Shown piece by piece: positions 8,510-16,338 of a stretch of 22,108 nucleotides of DNA. Each line of letters starts with the position of its first letter. The first letter of the stretch is position 1. The position numbers and the translations under genes were made by a program. Source of the stretch: Bacteroides sp. CAG:709 (GTDB lineage Bacteria > Bacteroidota > Bacteroidia > Bacteroidales > UBA932); contig FR882205.1 in the NCBI GenBank assembly GCA_000434935.1, positions 14,193 through 36,300 of the forward strand. Reading direction: 5' to 3'. The notes beneath the pieces were generated by a model. That model was not told where the DNA came from and did not search any database. It worked only from the letters and a program-made list of their open reading frames with translations.

Positions 8510-9811
8510 CTAATCCTCTCCCTCCGGGACAATGTCCTCCTGACCGAGCAGAGACTGAAGTATGCCCGCCACGCCGTCCTGATTGCCGCTGGTTATCCTC
8601 AGCCCCGGTTTTCCCGGATGACCGATGGGATAATAAGCCACATCCTGAAGCAGCATTTCGGCATCCACGTAGTCGAAGTCGCTGTCGCGGATTTCCACCA
8701 CCGCACCCGGGACCTCGCTGAAAAGAATCCTGGTGATGTCGGTTTCCCCATACGAACGGCAGATTCCTGAGATGTCGGCGTCAATGCCGGCTGTCATACC
8801 GTTGCTCATCCTGTTCAATGTCGCAATGAGCCCTCCCGGACCTGTCGCCGCGCCAGAAACTATCACGCCGTCTTCCACGAACTCTCTCACCACTTCGAAA
8901 CAATCTATGAAATAATCCGAGTCCATGATATCCGGAGCCTTTCCACCAGCCAAGCCTGTCTTCTCTGCCAGCAATGACCCGCCAAGTCGGAACTTACATG
9001 TATCGAAAGGAATGTATATCAGCCAGTTGCCGATATTGTCCGATACGTGGACCTGGCACTTTCTGTTTTTTCCCAATACTGGCGAAGATGTCCTGAACGG
9101 GAGTTCGCACAGTGGCAATGCCGGATTCATGTCCGGGGTGTTCATGATTTCCCGGTCAATGGTCTCCGCGATGTCTATCGGCTCGTCTGAATCATCGGCG
9201 CTCTGTATGATTTTGCTTTTTTCAACGTAGATATTGAACTTCATCCGGCATCCTTCTGTCTTGCCATCATCCTGTGTGCCAGTGACTTCCTGAAAATGAT
9301 ATCCGCCCAGTCTGATATCCAGCATGTCCAGATAACTGCAAGCCGCCTCCACGGATTTGTAGAAGGCGGTCATGTCGCCGACTTCCGAGGTCTCCCATTC
9401 CCATGTGATGTCAATGATGAGGTCATCCAATCTGAAATGGCCTGTTTTCCAGATCGTCCGGATCAATGCCGTCGCGATTTCCGCACGTGTGGTCTCTTCA
9501 GGGAAGAATCTCGGGATATTGCGCGGCTTGAGGGTGGAAGATGTCACCTCGCCGAGATATTCGAATATCTTTTCCGATGAAAAGGCATTGCTCTCCGGTG
9601 ACGGATCTACGCTTTCGTCAATCAGCGGCTCAGCGGCCGTTCCATTAGACTTGTCTGTATCTGTCTGATAATCACCATGTTCTAGGTTTGCAGCCGGATA
9701 ACTTCTATGAAATTCTCCGACAGCTTCTTCCAATATCTGCCTCGGGGTCAGTTCCATTCTGGCTCCGTCGATGATGTATTCCGAATCAAGTGCAGGCACA
9801 AATTCCCTCAT
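8510..9811 (-). CDS. Protein of unknown function with PurL/AIR-synthase-like C-terminal domain
   Basis: The C-terminal part of this 433-residue protein (about 300-400) resembles the C-terminal domain of AIR/FGAM synthases (PurM/PurL). A glycine-rich GPGGLIATLNRMSNG (324-338) matches the family GGL..AL.EM pattern, and LFSEVPGAVVEI (363-374) matches the LFSE.pGavv pattern. No ATP-binding PurM N-terminal domain and no glutamine amidotransferase domain are present, so it cannot be a complete purine enzyme. The N-terminal 290 residues include an acidic, low-complexity stretch (about 48-76) and otherwise no domain I recognise. There is no signal peptide, so it is probably cytoplasmic. As first gene of the operon with PIN-PhoH and the carrier it may bind a nucleotide-like ligand, but that is inference. 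Confidence 0.7.
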   Translation of the reverse strand: MREFVPALDSEYIIDGARMELTPRQILEEAVGEFHRSYPAANLEHGDYQTDTDKSNGTAAEPLIDESVDPSPESNAFSSEKIFEYLGEVTSSTLKPRNIPRFFPEETTRAEIATALIRTIWKTGHFRLDDLIIDITWEWETSEVGDMTAFYKSVEAACSYLDMLDIRLGGYHFQEVTGTQDDGKTEGCRMKFNIYVEKSKIIQSADDSDEPIDIAETIDREIMNTPDMNPALPLCELPFRTSSPVLGKNRKCQVHVSDNIGNWLIYIPFDTCKFRLGGSLLAEKTGLAGGKAPDIMDSDYFIDCFEVVREFVEDGVIVSGAATGPGGLIATLNRMSNGMTAGIDADISGICRSYGETDITRILFSEVPGAVVEIRDSDFDYVDAEMLLQDVAYYPIGHPGKPGLRITSGNQDGVAGILQSLLGQEDIVPEGED

Positions 9812-9833
9812 ATCTCTTTCTTCAATGTTCCCT

Positions 9834-9841
9834 CAAATGTA
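9834..9841 (-). promoter_or_regulatory. -7 element for the AIRS-like/PhoH/BASS operon
   Basis: On the minus strand this reads TACATTTG, a perfect TAnnTTTG, 22 bases upstream of the start codon at 9811. A clear -33 TTG is not visible. The 90-base divergent gap also holds a one-mismatch element TATCTTTA (9874-9881, plus strand) that could serve cutC. Confidence 0.5.
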
Positions 9842-9901
9842 ATAAATTTCCGTGTCATTTCATCTGTAATTGTTATCTTTATGACCACAATCTGAGGAAA
9901 A

Positions 9902-10645
9902 ATGAGGAAAATCGAAGTCTGTTGCACATCCGTGGAGGATGTCGTGGAAGCTTATGAAGGTGGCGCCATTCGCGTGGAGCTTTGTTCTGCAATCAGTTGC
10001 GGCGGCGTGACGCCCAGTCGTGGCCTGATAGCTGAAGCTGTAGCTGCCGCGTCGGGCACCGTTATTCCGCGCATCAAGGTCAATGTCCTCATCCGTCCGA
10101 GGGAGGGGAGTTTCGTCTATTCCCCGTCCGAAGTCAGGACAATGATTTCCGATATAGAGTTTTGTCGCAATGCCGGTGTCGACGGCATTGTCTTAGGTGC
10201 ATTGACCCCGGAAGGGAACATTGACATGGACTCGTGCCGCCGCATGGTTGCTGCCGCAGGTCATTTGAGCGTGACCTTTCATCGTGCCTTCGATGTCTGC
10301 CTGAACCCGGAAAGTGCTCTGGAACAGATAATTAACCTTGGCTGTGAACGTTTGTTGACCTCCGGTCAGCAGCCCAAGGCCCTGGCCGGCGCATCAATGA
10401 TTGCCGGGCTCGTAGGACAGTCGGCCGGACGTCTGGTCGTTATGCCCGGCTCCGGTATAAATCCTGACAATATTGCTGAAATAGAACGCATTACCCATGC
10501 GACGGAGTTCCATTCTACAGCCCGCGCAGCCGTACCGGACCCGGACCTGCATCACGTTCCTGCTCTAGGTTTTGACGAATCGACAGTTTCACCGGGTCTC
10601 ATTCTCCGTACCTCACGCGACGTGGTCCGCTCATTGGTAGGTTAG
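9902..10645 (+). CDS. cutC: CutC family protein (copper homeostasis protein CutC)
   Basis: This 247-residue TIM-barrel protein has the family landmarks: N-terminal KIEVCCTSVEDVVEAYEGG, RVELCSAISCGGVTPSRG (24-41), VLIRPREGSFVYS, a central LGALTPEGNIDM segment, TFHRAFD, and GCERLLTSGQQPKA. Length is typical (about 240-250). CutC was named for copper tolerance in E. coli, but that role has been disputed and the biochemical activity is not settled, so the name is a family label. It lies alone on the plus strand. Its stop codon overlaps the stop codon of the convergent transglutaminase gene by four bases, with no terminator between them. Confidence 0.93.
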   Translation: MRKIEVCCTSVEDVVEAYEGGAIRVELCSAISCGGVTPSRGLIAEAVAAASGTVIPRIKVNVLIRPREGSFVYSPSEVRTMISDIEFCRNAGVDGIVLGALTPEGNIDMDSCRRMVAAAGHLSVTFHRAFDVCLNPESALEQIINLGCERLLTSGQQPKALAGASMIAGLVGQSAGRLVVMPGSGINPDNIAEIERITHATEFHSTARAAVPDPDLHHVPALGFDESTVSPGLILRTSRDVVRSLVG

Positions 10646-13233
10646 ATTCCTGCGATGACGGTCCTGAGCTGGGATGCGAGCGAGGTGTTGTAGCCTGTCG
10701 AGATGTAGACGATGCGGCCGAAACTGTCGCACATCGCGATTACCGGCAGCGTTTTCGATTCGCTGTGACATCCGTTGCACAACATGTTCCTGATTTCAGA
10801 TCCGGTGTCTATGCCGAAATGTATGTTGCTGCCGTCCAATGTTTTGGCTAGCTTGTCGACACTGGTCCCGCTCTGCCCGAAAACCATAACCGGCCGTCCC
10901 CATTGGCCCAATTCCGGGAGCATTGACTGGACATCCCTTATGGCATGATTGCTCGGTTCGTCTCCGTCGCCGAAGACCATGACCAGGAAATATCCGCGCC
11001 CCGTGGTGCTCAATATTGACTTCTTCACAGCAGCGATGCCATCGCCTTCTACGGGGGTATACAATGCCTCCGGGTCCATGGCTCCGATGACGCTGATTTC
11101 CTCTTTACTCTCCCTCATAACCAACTGTACGTCAGTGTTTTTTTCTTTCTCGACGCGGAATGTCGTCATTCTTGCCAGTACCTTTCCGCTGGCAAGCCTG
11201 GTCCCGCTGGTCAGCAGGTATGTTCCGGCATCCAAAGTGAACGGCGTACTGAATCTTTTAGCCGAAGCGTCAGCTCCCAGCTCGGTAGCGTCCCCATCCT
11301 CGAAATCAAGCAGTCTCCGCTGCCCGTCCTGAATCCGGCTCAATGTAAAATGGCGGTAATATTCCGGATTGTCCAGTGTGCCTTTACCCGGGACATAGTT
11401 CATGGTCATCGTTCCTTTTTCGGAAATAGCTCCCAATGCGGCACTCTCTGCGGTGATGTCGACCCATTCATTGTCAATCATATACTGAGCCTTTCCGGTC
11501 ATCTGGTCCACTTTTGCCGGTATTCCGAATGTCCTCAATGCCGCTACCGTAAATATGTCTTTCGACCTTCCGTCCGCCATGCGGATCCGCAATGTTCCCG
11601 CCGGGGTGGCTTGTAACCTTCTGGTGTTCAGGCTGTCCGCTATCGCAATGCTGTCCCTGGCCCAAGTGATGATCTCGTTCACCAAAGCCCTGGCGTCATC
11701 CTCGTCATTGATCTCGCGCGTGTTTATATACGGTGAAAGCGCCTCGTGGATCTCCGTGTGGAACGGCTGTAGAAATTCCCCGTTTATGCGAGGACAAAGC
11801 ACATAATTGAAATAGATTTCATCTTTTTTGCTGAGGATATTAGGCTTGGCGGCCGTGGTCAACGCATCCCAAAGCACTTCGCACTTCGTATCACGCAAAT
11901 CCTTGCGGCTTAGCGTCTTGAGCATCTCCAGTCCGTCATGCAGACGGCCATTTTCATAGGCCTTTACGATGAAATTCCTGAGTTCCCTCCAGTTTCCCTT
12001 CGCATCCGACAGCTGCTTGTATGCGTCTTCCGGCAATCCCGCCAGTCCGAGACGTTCCTCAGCATTGTCCCGAGTCGTGAAAGTCGCTGTGTATGCGTGT
12101 CTCAGCGAGTCCTCGCGCGCGAGCCGTACCTTGTTCGCGGCAATCGCCTCCTCACTCGCTTCCGCCGGAATTCTGCCGTTTGCAGGAGGGTTCATGTCAA
12201 TGTCAATCTCCATCGGATCCACATCCGTATGGTCCAATGTGATGGTGATTCCGCAGTTTTCAATGCCTTCCGTATGGAGCTTTCCGATTCCGTAACGTCC
12301 GTCATATGAGGCCCATACGAGCATGTCGCCGATTCCTGTGTGGAGTGATGCCTGCCCCTTGTCGTCTGTTTTCAATGTCACCGCCGGGAACATTTCGCCA
12401 TAGTTGTAAATGCAGAATCCGACGTCGGCACCGATTACGGGTTTGCCTTCGGAATCATTGACAGTCACTATATTGCGTCTTGTTTTTACATAGTTTCCGA
12501 TGACATTGATTTCTGTGAAGCTGGCGGTACGGCGGATTACGTCTTCAGGGCCGCGGTAGTCGCCGAATACGAGCGTGTGCATCAGCATTGCCCTGGCAGC
12601 AGGCTCATTGAACCAGGCCATATTGAGTTCCGGTTCCGGCTCGCAGGCGCCGAGGAATGACCATTTTCCGTCTGTCCATACTTCCACCCAGGCGTGGTTG
12701 TCATCCGTATGGGCCCATCTTGGCGTGTAGACCTGGCGCGCCGGGATTCCGACGGTGCGCATGGCTGCCACCGTGAATGTAGACTCTTCTCCGCATCGTC
12801 CTTCGCCGTTCAGAATCGATGCGAACGGTGAAAATGTTCTGGCATCCGATGGCGTGTATGTCACTTTTTCATGGCACCAATGATTGATTTCCAGCGCCGC
12901 GTCATGCATTGACAGCCCCTTCACGCGTGCCTTCAGCGTGTCGTAATACATTGTCCTGAAATCGTCAAGCCGCTCGTTGTTCACTCTGACGGGCAGTACG
13001 AAGTGCCTGAACATCCGGTCGTCCAGCTGCTTTCCCCACGGCATTTCCCGTCTGGCTCTCAGCGCCACTTCCGCATTGTCCCGGAAAAACTCCTCGCTGT
13101 AATCGCCCTTGTCCGCGATGCTCATATATTCATAAAGGAAGTCCACGGCCTCTCCGACCGTCATTTCTCTCTTGCATCCGCCCAATATACATGCGGCCGC
13201 CGCCAATGTCAGTGTTATTTTCTTCAGTGTCAT
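10642..13233 (-). CDS. Large transglutaminase-like lipoprotein
   Basis: This 863-residue protein starts with a lipoprotein signal (lipobox LGGC, Cys20), so it should be exported and membrane-anchored. A transglutaminase-like core spans about 110-205 with Cys147 (GRCGEES) and His180 (NHAWVEV), followed by GACEPEP, the version of the third active-site region common in Bacteroidota members. A carboxypeptidase-regulatory or Ig-like segment follows (about 252-330). Residues 515-595 look like a second, degenerate transglutaminase core: the FTVAALRTFGIPAK stretch mirrors FTVAAMRTVGIPAR of the first, but the catalytic Cys and His are absent. The last 120 residues suggest a thioredoxin-like fold (LPVIAMCDSFGRIVYISTGY) without a CxxC. 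A peptidase-like role on imported or envelope peptides is plausible but unproven. Confidence 0.85.
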   Translation of the reverse strand: MTLKKITLTLAAAACILGGCKREMTVGEAVDFLYEYMSIADKGDYSEEFFRDNAEVALRARREMPWGKQLDDRMFRHFVLPVRVNNERLDDFRTMYYDTLKARVKGLSMHDAALEINHWCHEKVTYTPSDARTFSPFASILNGEGRCGEESTFTVAAMRTVGIPARQVYTPRWAHTDDNHAWVEVWTDGKWSFLGACEPEPELNMAWFNEPAARAMLMHTLVFGDYRGPEDVIRRTASFTEINVIGNYVKTRRNIVTVNDSEGKPVIGADVGFCIYNYGEMFPAVTLKTDDKGQASLHTGIGDMLVWASYDGRYGIGKLHTEGIENCGITITLDHTDVDPMEIDIDMNPPANGRIPAEASEEAIAANKVRLAREDSLRHAYTATFTTRDNAEERLGLAGLPEDAYKQLSDAKGNWRELRNFIVKAYENGRLHDGLEMLKTLSRKDLRDTKCEVLWDALTTAAKPNILSKKDEIYFNYVLCPRINGEFLQPFHTEIHEALSPYINTREINDEDDARALVNEIITWARDSIAIADSLNTRRLQATPAGTLRIRMADGRSKDIFTVAALRTFGIPAKVDQMTGKAQYMIDNEWVDITAESAALGAISEKGTMTMNYVPGKGTLDNPEYYRHFTLSRIQDGQRRLLDFEDGDATELGADASAKRFSTPFTLDAGTYLLTSGTRLASGKVLARMTTFRVEKEKNTDVQLVMRESKEEISVIGAMDPEALYTPVEGDGIAAVKKSILSTTGRGYFLVMVFGDGDEPSNHAIRDVQSMLPELGQWGRPVMVFGQSGTSVDKLAKTLDGSNIHFGIDTGSEIRNMLCNGCHSESKTLPVIAMCDSFGRIVYISTGYNTSLASQLRTVIAGI

Positions 13234-13283
13234 ATTTTCCGTTGTTCACGAATACAATAGTATGCAAAATATTTCTGAAATGA

Positions 13284-13303
13284 AACAATTGAGGAGAATT
13301 GTT
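13284..13303 (-). terminator. Weak hairpin downstream of the sigma-factor gene
   Basis: AACAATT and AATTGTT form a perfect 7-bp stem around a GAGGAG/CTCCTC loop, 10 bases after the sigma-factor stop. On the minus strand it is followed by TCATTTC, a poor U-tract. It may be a weak terminator or an operator for the downstream lipoprotein gene. Confidence 0.3.
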
Positions 13304-13312
13304 CGTGAAAGT

Positions 13313-13858
13313 TTATGCGGCAAGTGATTTCGAGATTTTCTGCTTGATCCTGCACAGCTTGGTGTATGTGTTTTGAGTGCTGATGTTCAAGTGCTCTGCC
13401 GTCTCTGCAGGGGTGTAGCCGTCGCGGTCCATTGTGAATACGGTGCGGTCATCCTGCTTGAGGGTGTTCAGGATGTCATCTATCCTGTTTGAGGTCTCCC
13501 AAGAAATGACCTCGTCCTCTGCGGTGACATTGTCCGCGAGTTCCTGGATCTCGAGTTCGTCATCGTCTTCTGTAAGATAGGTGATTCCAAATGTCTCATG
13601 ACGAGAGTGAAGGAAGTTGATGGCCTTCTGGCGGACAATGAGGCTTGTCCACGAGCGGAGAGAACTGCCTTTCGTGGCGTCGAAGGTTTCAAGGACCTTG
13701 GTGAAGGCATCGCTTACGATGTCATCTATATCTTCATCGCTTATCCATGAATAATCACTTGCATTGTAATATTCAAGCGTGTTCTTTGCGGTGCGGAAGG
13801 CGAAGTTGCGGAGATTTTCGTACTCTTTTCGAGTGAGGTTCTGGTAGTCTTGTATCAT
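13313..13858 (-). CDS. Small RNA polymerase sigma-70-like factor (ECF-type size)
   Basis: This 181-residue protein has two sigma modules and little else. Region 2 lies at about 15-86: the DIDDIVSDAFTKVLETFD segment binds core RNA polymerase, and the SLRSWTSLIVRQKAINFLHSR segment corresponds to -10 recognition. Region 4 is an HTH at about 125-177 (GYTPAETAEHLNISTQNTYTKLCRIKQKI). An acidic linker (98-118) joins them. I see no anti-sigma gene beside it; the downstream gene encodes the transglutaminase lipoprotein and the upstream, divergent gene is the WYL regulator. Which promoters it serves is unknown. The start codon at 13858 follows a TATATTTG -7 element by about 40 bases. Confidence 0.8.
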   Translation of the reverse strand: MIQDYQNLTRKEYENLRNFAFRTAKNTLEYYNASDYSWISDEDIDDIVSDAFTKVLETFDATKGSSLRSWTSLIVRQKAINFLHSRHETFGITYLTEDDDELEIQELADNVTAEDEVISWETSNRIDDILNTLKQDDRTVFTMDRDGYTPAETAEHLNISTQNTYTKLCRIKQKISKSLAA

Positions 13859-13898
13859 TGCTTAAATTATGGTTTTTTGGAGCTTTTACGACTCGTTG

Positions 13899-13906
13899 CA
13901 AATATA
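13899..13906 (-). promoter_or_regulatory. -7 element for the sigma-factor gene
   Basis: On the minus strand the sequence is TATATTTG, a perfect TAnnTTTG, about 40 bases before the start codon at 13858. The -33 region has only a TTTCG-like match (13923-13927). Confidence 0.5.
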
Positions 13907-13958
13907 AGATTCTTGTTTTCTTCGAAAAAAAATATGTTGTGTTTTGGTGTCCAACTTG

Positions 13959-13988
13959 TTGATTTCAGCGGAACGCTGCTTATATTTG
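13959..13988 (+). promoter_or_regulatory. Promoter of the WYL regulator gene
   Basis: TTG (13959-13961) and TATATTTG (13981-13988) are 19 bases apart, a good Bacteroidota promoter. Transcription would start near 13995, about 20 bases before the start codon chosen at 14015. This is why longer reading of the frame, back to 13850, is not accepted. Confidence 0.65.
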
Positions 13989-14009
13989 TAAATCTAACAT
14001 TTACAGATA
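13983..14009. promoter_or_regulatory. Palindromic operator candidate over the WYL promoter
   Basis: TGTAAAT (13987-13993) and ATTTACA (13999-14005) are a perfect 7-bp inverted repeat separated by five bases. Three of the next four outer positions on each side (TAT / ATA) are also symmetric, giving 10 of 11 matched positions per arm. It covers the end of the -7 element and the expected transcription start, an ideal position for repression, most simply autoregulation by the dimeric WYL protein. Confidence 0.55.
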
Positions 14010-14014
14010 AGCTT

Positions 14015-15091
14015 ATGCCGACAAACAAGAATGCAACATTGAGGTATCGCACTCTGGACAATCTGCTTTGCTCCGAGGAGTGGAGCACCATAAAAGACAT
14101 GATTTCCGCTTGTGAGAAAAGCATTTCCGAAGAATGCGGCCGACAGGAAACCGTCTCCAGGGTTACCATATATAAGGACCTTGAATTCCTTTCAGGCCTG
14201 GAAGGGGTCAGAATTGACAAGAAGCGGGGGAGACCCGTAAGATACAGGTATGCCCGTGAGTCCAAGACATTCAACGGTACGCTGGTTCCCAGTCAGAGCT
14301 ATGCGGATCTCGAGTATACTCTTGAGTTTCTTGAGTCGATAAGCGGTCTGGTAAGCGTGGACGGCGTGATCAAGAAGCTGAAACGCCAGTTTGAGGGAAA
14401 TGGACGGCTGATGCAGCAGATTATCAGTTTCGAGAGCAATCCCCGGCTGCGCAATCGCGACCTGCTCTGGAGTCTGTACCGTCATATCCGCGAGGGCCAT
14501 CCTTTGTGCCTAAAGTATAATGCCGCCTACATGGAGGTGAAGGAGATTGATTTTCAGCCTTGGTACCTTAAACAATATCTCAACAGGTGGTACCTTCTGG
14601 GATGGGCATACAGGATTAAGGACAACAACGGCGTCAGGGACAATCCCGGCCTCAGGAATCTTGCTATAGATAGGATTGAGGTTCCGCCAAGCGGAAAGAT
14701 AATGGTTGACACGGCCAGGATGAGGTCGAACCTCAGGAAGCTCAACACGCCCGACAAGGAGTGGTACATAGATTTCGAAAAGTTCTTTTCAGACATCATC
14801 GGGGTCTCCAGATATGACGAAGAGCCGGTGACCGTGGTCCTGAGGGCGGATCTCAATGATACCAGGTCCAGATACGACTGGTATCGCATGAACACGAAAC
14901 CGATACATCCGAGCCAGAAGGTATGGATTGAGGATGAAACGGGTTACGTCAGTCTGACGGTAAGGCCCAACAACGAGCTGTACAGCGTTCTGTTGGGATA
15001 CGGCTATCTTGAGATTGTCTCTCCAGAGTCCGTCCGTGAAGAAATGAAGCGCAGGATAGATAACCTGCGCTTGCACTATGAGAAGCATTGA
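14015..15091 (+). CDS. WYL-domain transcriptional regulator
   Basis: This 358-residue protein has an N-terminal winged-helix-like DNA-binding region (about 10-80, including ETVSRVTIYKDLEFLSG and a basic KKRGRPVRY wing). A WYL domain follows (about 145-225), containing the literal RWYLLGW motif (191-197) and NLAIDRIE with conserved Arg220. A WCX-type C-terminal domain (about 262-350) ends with LLGYGYLEIVSPESVREEM. WYL regulators are ligand- or nucleic-acid-responsive and commonly control phage-defence and stress loci, for example BrxR and CapW. Here the gene converges on the VWA-MoxR-ClpP cluster, and a palindrome sits on its own promoter. Start 14015 was chosen from promoter position and family alignment. 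Confidence 0.88.
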   Translation: MPTNKNATLRYRTLDNLLCSEEWSTIKDMISACEKSISEECGRQETVSRVTIYKDLEFLSGLEGVRIDKKRGRPVRYRYARESKTFNGTLVPSQSYADLEYTLEFLESISGLVSVDGVIKKLKRQFEGNGRLMQQIISFESNPRLRNRDLLWSLYRHIREGHPLCLKYNAAYMEVKEIDFQPWYLKQYLNRWYLLGWAYRIKDNNGVRDNPGLRNLAIDRIEVPPSGKIMVDTARMRSNLRKLNTPDKEWYIDFEKFFSDIIGVSRYDEEPVTVVLRADLNDTRSRYDWYRMNTKPIHPSQKVWIEDETGYVSLTVRPNNELYSVLLGYGYLEIVSPESVREEMKRRIDNLRLHYEKH

Positions 15092-15097
15092 TCCCGT

Positions 15098-15115
15098 GCC
15101 TGGCTATCGCCGGGT
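15098..15115 (+). terminator. Short GC-rich hairpin after the WYL gene
   Basis: GCCTGGC and GCCGGGT pair (with two G-T wobbles) around a TATC loop, six bases after the stop codon, then TCTT. The U-tract is poor. It lies in the 76-base gap between convergent genes. Confidence 0.35.
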
Positions 15116-15167
15116 TCTTGGGAAAGTATGATGAAATGAGGAACGCATTCAATGTTTCGCAATGTTG

Positions 15168-16334
15168 TCATTTCAGTTCTATCGTGCAGACCCGGCCGGA
15201 CTGTTCCATCCATTGGTGGTGTGTGTCGTATGAGTCCTTGTCCTCGCAGACCCACAGGATCTTTGTGCGGAAGCCGTCAGGGATTTCCGGCTGAGGAGCG
15301 TATCCGTCGGTAAGGATGACGAGACCGTCATATCCGTTCTCGTGGGCGTAGTTTATGGGCTCCGTGAAGGATGTGCCGCCGCGTCCTATGACCGTGACGT
15401 CCGTCATTGTCTTCTTCAGGCTTTTCACTATGCTGATCCCGCAGTCGAACTGGATAACGTCGACAGCCTCGAAACCGTACTTGAAGGCGGAGTTTACCAC
15501 GCCGTAGAAATATGTCAGCATCTCCGAGGAGATGGAGCCGCTCACGTCCACGGCGATCAGGAGCTTCGTCTCGAAATCTCTTGTGGAACCCATCTGCTGG
15601 AATCCGCTCCTGCGGTTGGGGCGCATGCGCGTAAGCTTCCTTCTTGACGAGAGTACGCTGGCCCTGAAACCGCTGAAGACGGTTCTCCAGTTGATTCTTG
15701 CCCTGGTCGATGCCTTGATCTGCTCTGCGAAAGAACCGGCAAGGGAGCCCCAGTCCTTGACCGAGTCAATGACCCCGTTGATCATGGCAGCCGTGAGGTC
15801 ATCCTCCTCCCACAGCCCGGAGAGGTCCGAGTTCGCCTTCGAGTTGGCTTTCAGGCGTTCCTGGATGTCCTGGGTCCGGCCGCTGCCGGAGTCGCCGGAG
15901 TCCAGGGGAGTGCCATCTTTCGGTGGCAGCATCTCCTGGATGCGTCTGGCATACCATTCGTACATCATTCCTCCTTTCAGGTCGTAGTCCTCGGGCCTGT
16001 CTATCTTCATTGCCCCGTAGTCGTAGTTGTCGCCTATGGTGATGTTGCTTCCTGCAGCGGCGGCTTCGTCGCAGCACATGTCGGGCTTGCGCTCGTAGGG
16101 ATGCTTGAGGATGATCCTCACGGCCTCCATGCGCAGCGCCTCGTCAAGGGCGGTGTCCGTCATGTTCTCAAGGAATTCCGGGTTGTACTCGATTCTTCGC
16201 CGCCCGCACCTGACAGGGCAGGCGATCGAGCTGTTCTCCACGAGTTCATGCAGGCAGACCACCTGGAAGAGCGCCGAATCGGAAAGATACCAGTGCTCGA
16301 TTATGTTGGTGATCCTGTCACTGAGTGAGTCCAT
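15168..16334 (-). CDS. VWA-like protein with degenerate metallopeptidase-like N-domain (DUF2201 type)
   Basis: The C-terminal half of this 388-residue protein (about 255-388) is a von Willebrand A-like domain with a full metal-ion site: DVSGS (263-267), GGTSF (319-323) and TDG (342-344). The N-terminal half resembles the putative metallopeptidase domain that accompanies this VWA type, but where an HExxH zinc motif is expected the protein reads MEAVR (69-73), keeping only the Glu; His78 follows. The central part (about 135-250) is polar and basic. Such VWA proteins normally work as adaptors for a MoxR-type AAA+ ATPase, and the MoxR gene is immediately upstream with a 4-base gap, so a complex is likely. 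It has no signal peptide, hence is cytoplasmic. Confidence 0.82.
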   Translation of the reverse strand: MDSLSDRITNIIEHWYLSDSALFQVVCLHELVENSSIACPVRCGRRRIEYNPEFLENMTDTALDEALRMEAVRIILKHPYERKPDMCCDEAAAAGSNITIGDNYDYGAMKIDRPEDYDLKGGMMYEWYARRIQEMLPPKDGTPLDSGDSGSGRTQDIQERLKANSKANSDLSGLWEEDDLTAAMINGVIDSVKDWGSLAGSFAEQIKASTRARINWRTVFSGFRASVLSSRRKLTRMRPNRRSGFQQMGSTRDFETKLLIAVDVSGSISSEMLTYFYGVVNSAFKYGFEAVDVIQFDCGISIVKSLKKTMTDVTVIGRGGTSFTEPINYAHENGYDGLVILTDGYAPQPEIPDGFRTKILWVCEDKDSYDTHHQWMEQSGRVCTIELK

Positions 16335-16338
16335 ATCC

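Noticed and set aside
13850..14014. In-frame N-terminal extension of the WYL regulator (55 more residues from 13850)
   Set aside because: It would overlap the sigma-factor start and run through the promoter and palindrome at 13959-14009; the added residues do not resemble the family.
15150..15166. Direct repeat CAATGTT-TCG-CAATGTT between the WYL and VWA genes
   Set aside because: Only two short copies in a convergent spacer, where an operator would have little purpose; chance is the simpler explanation.
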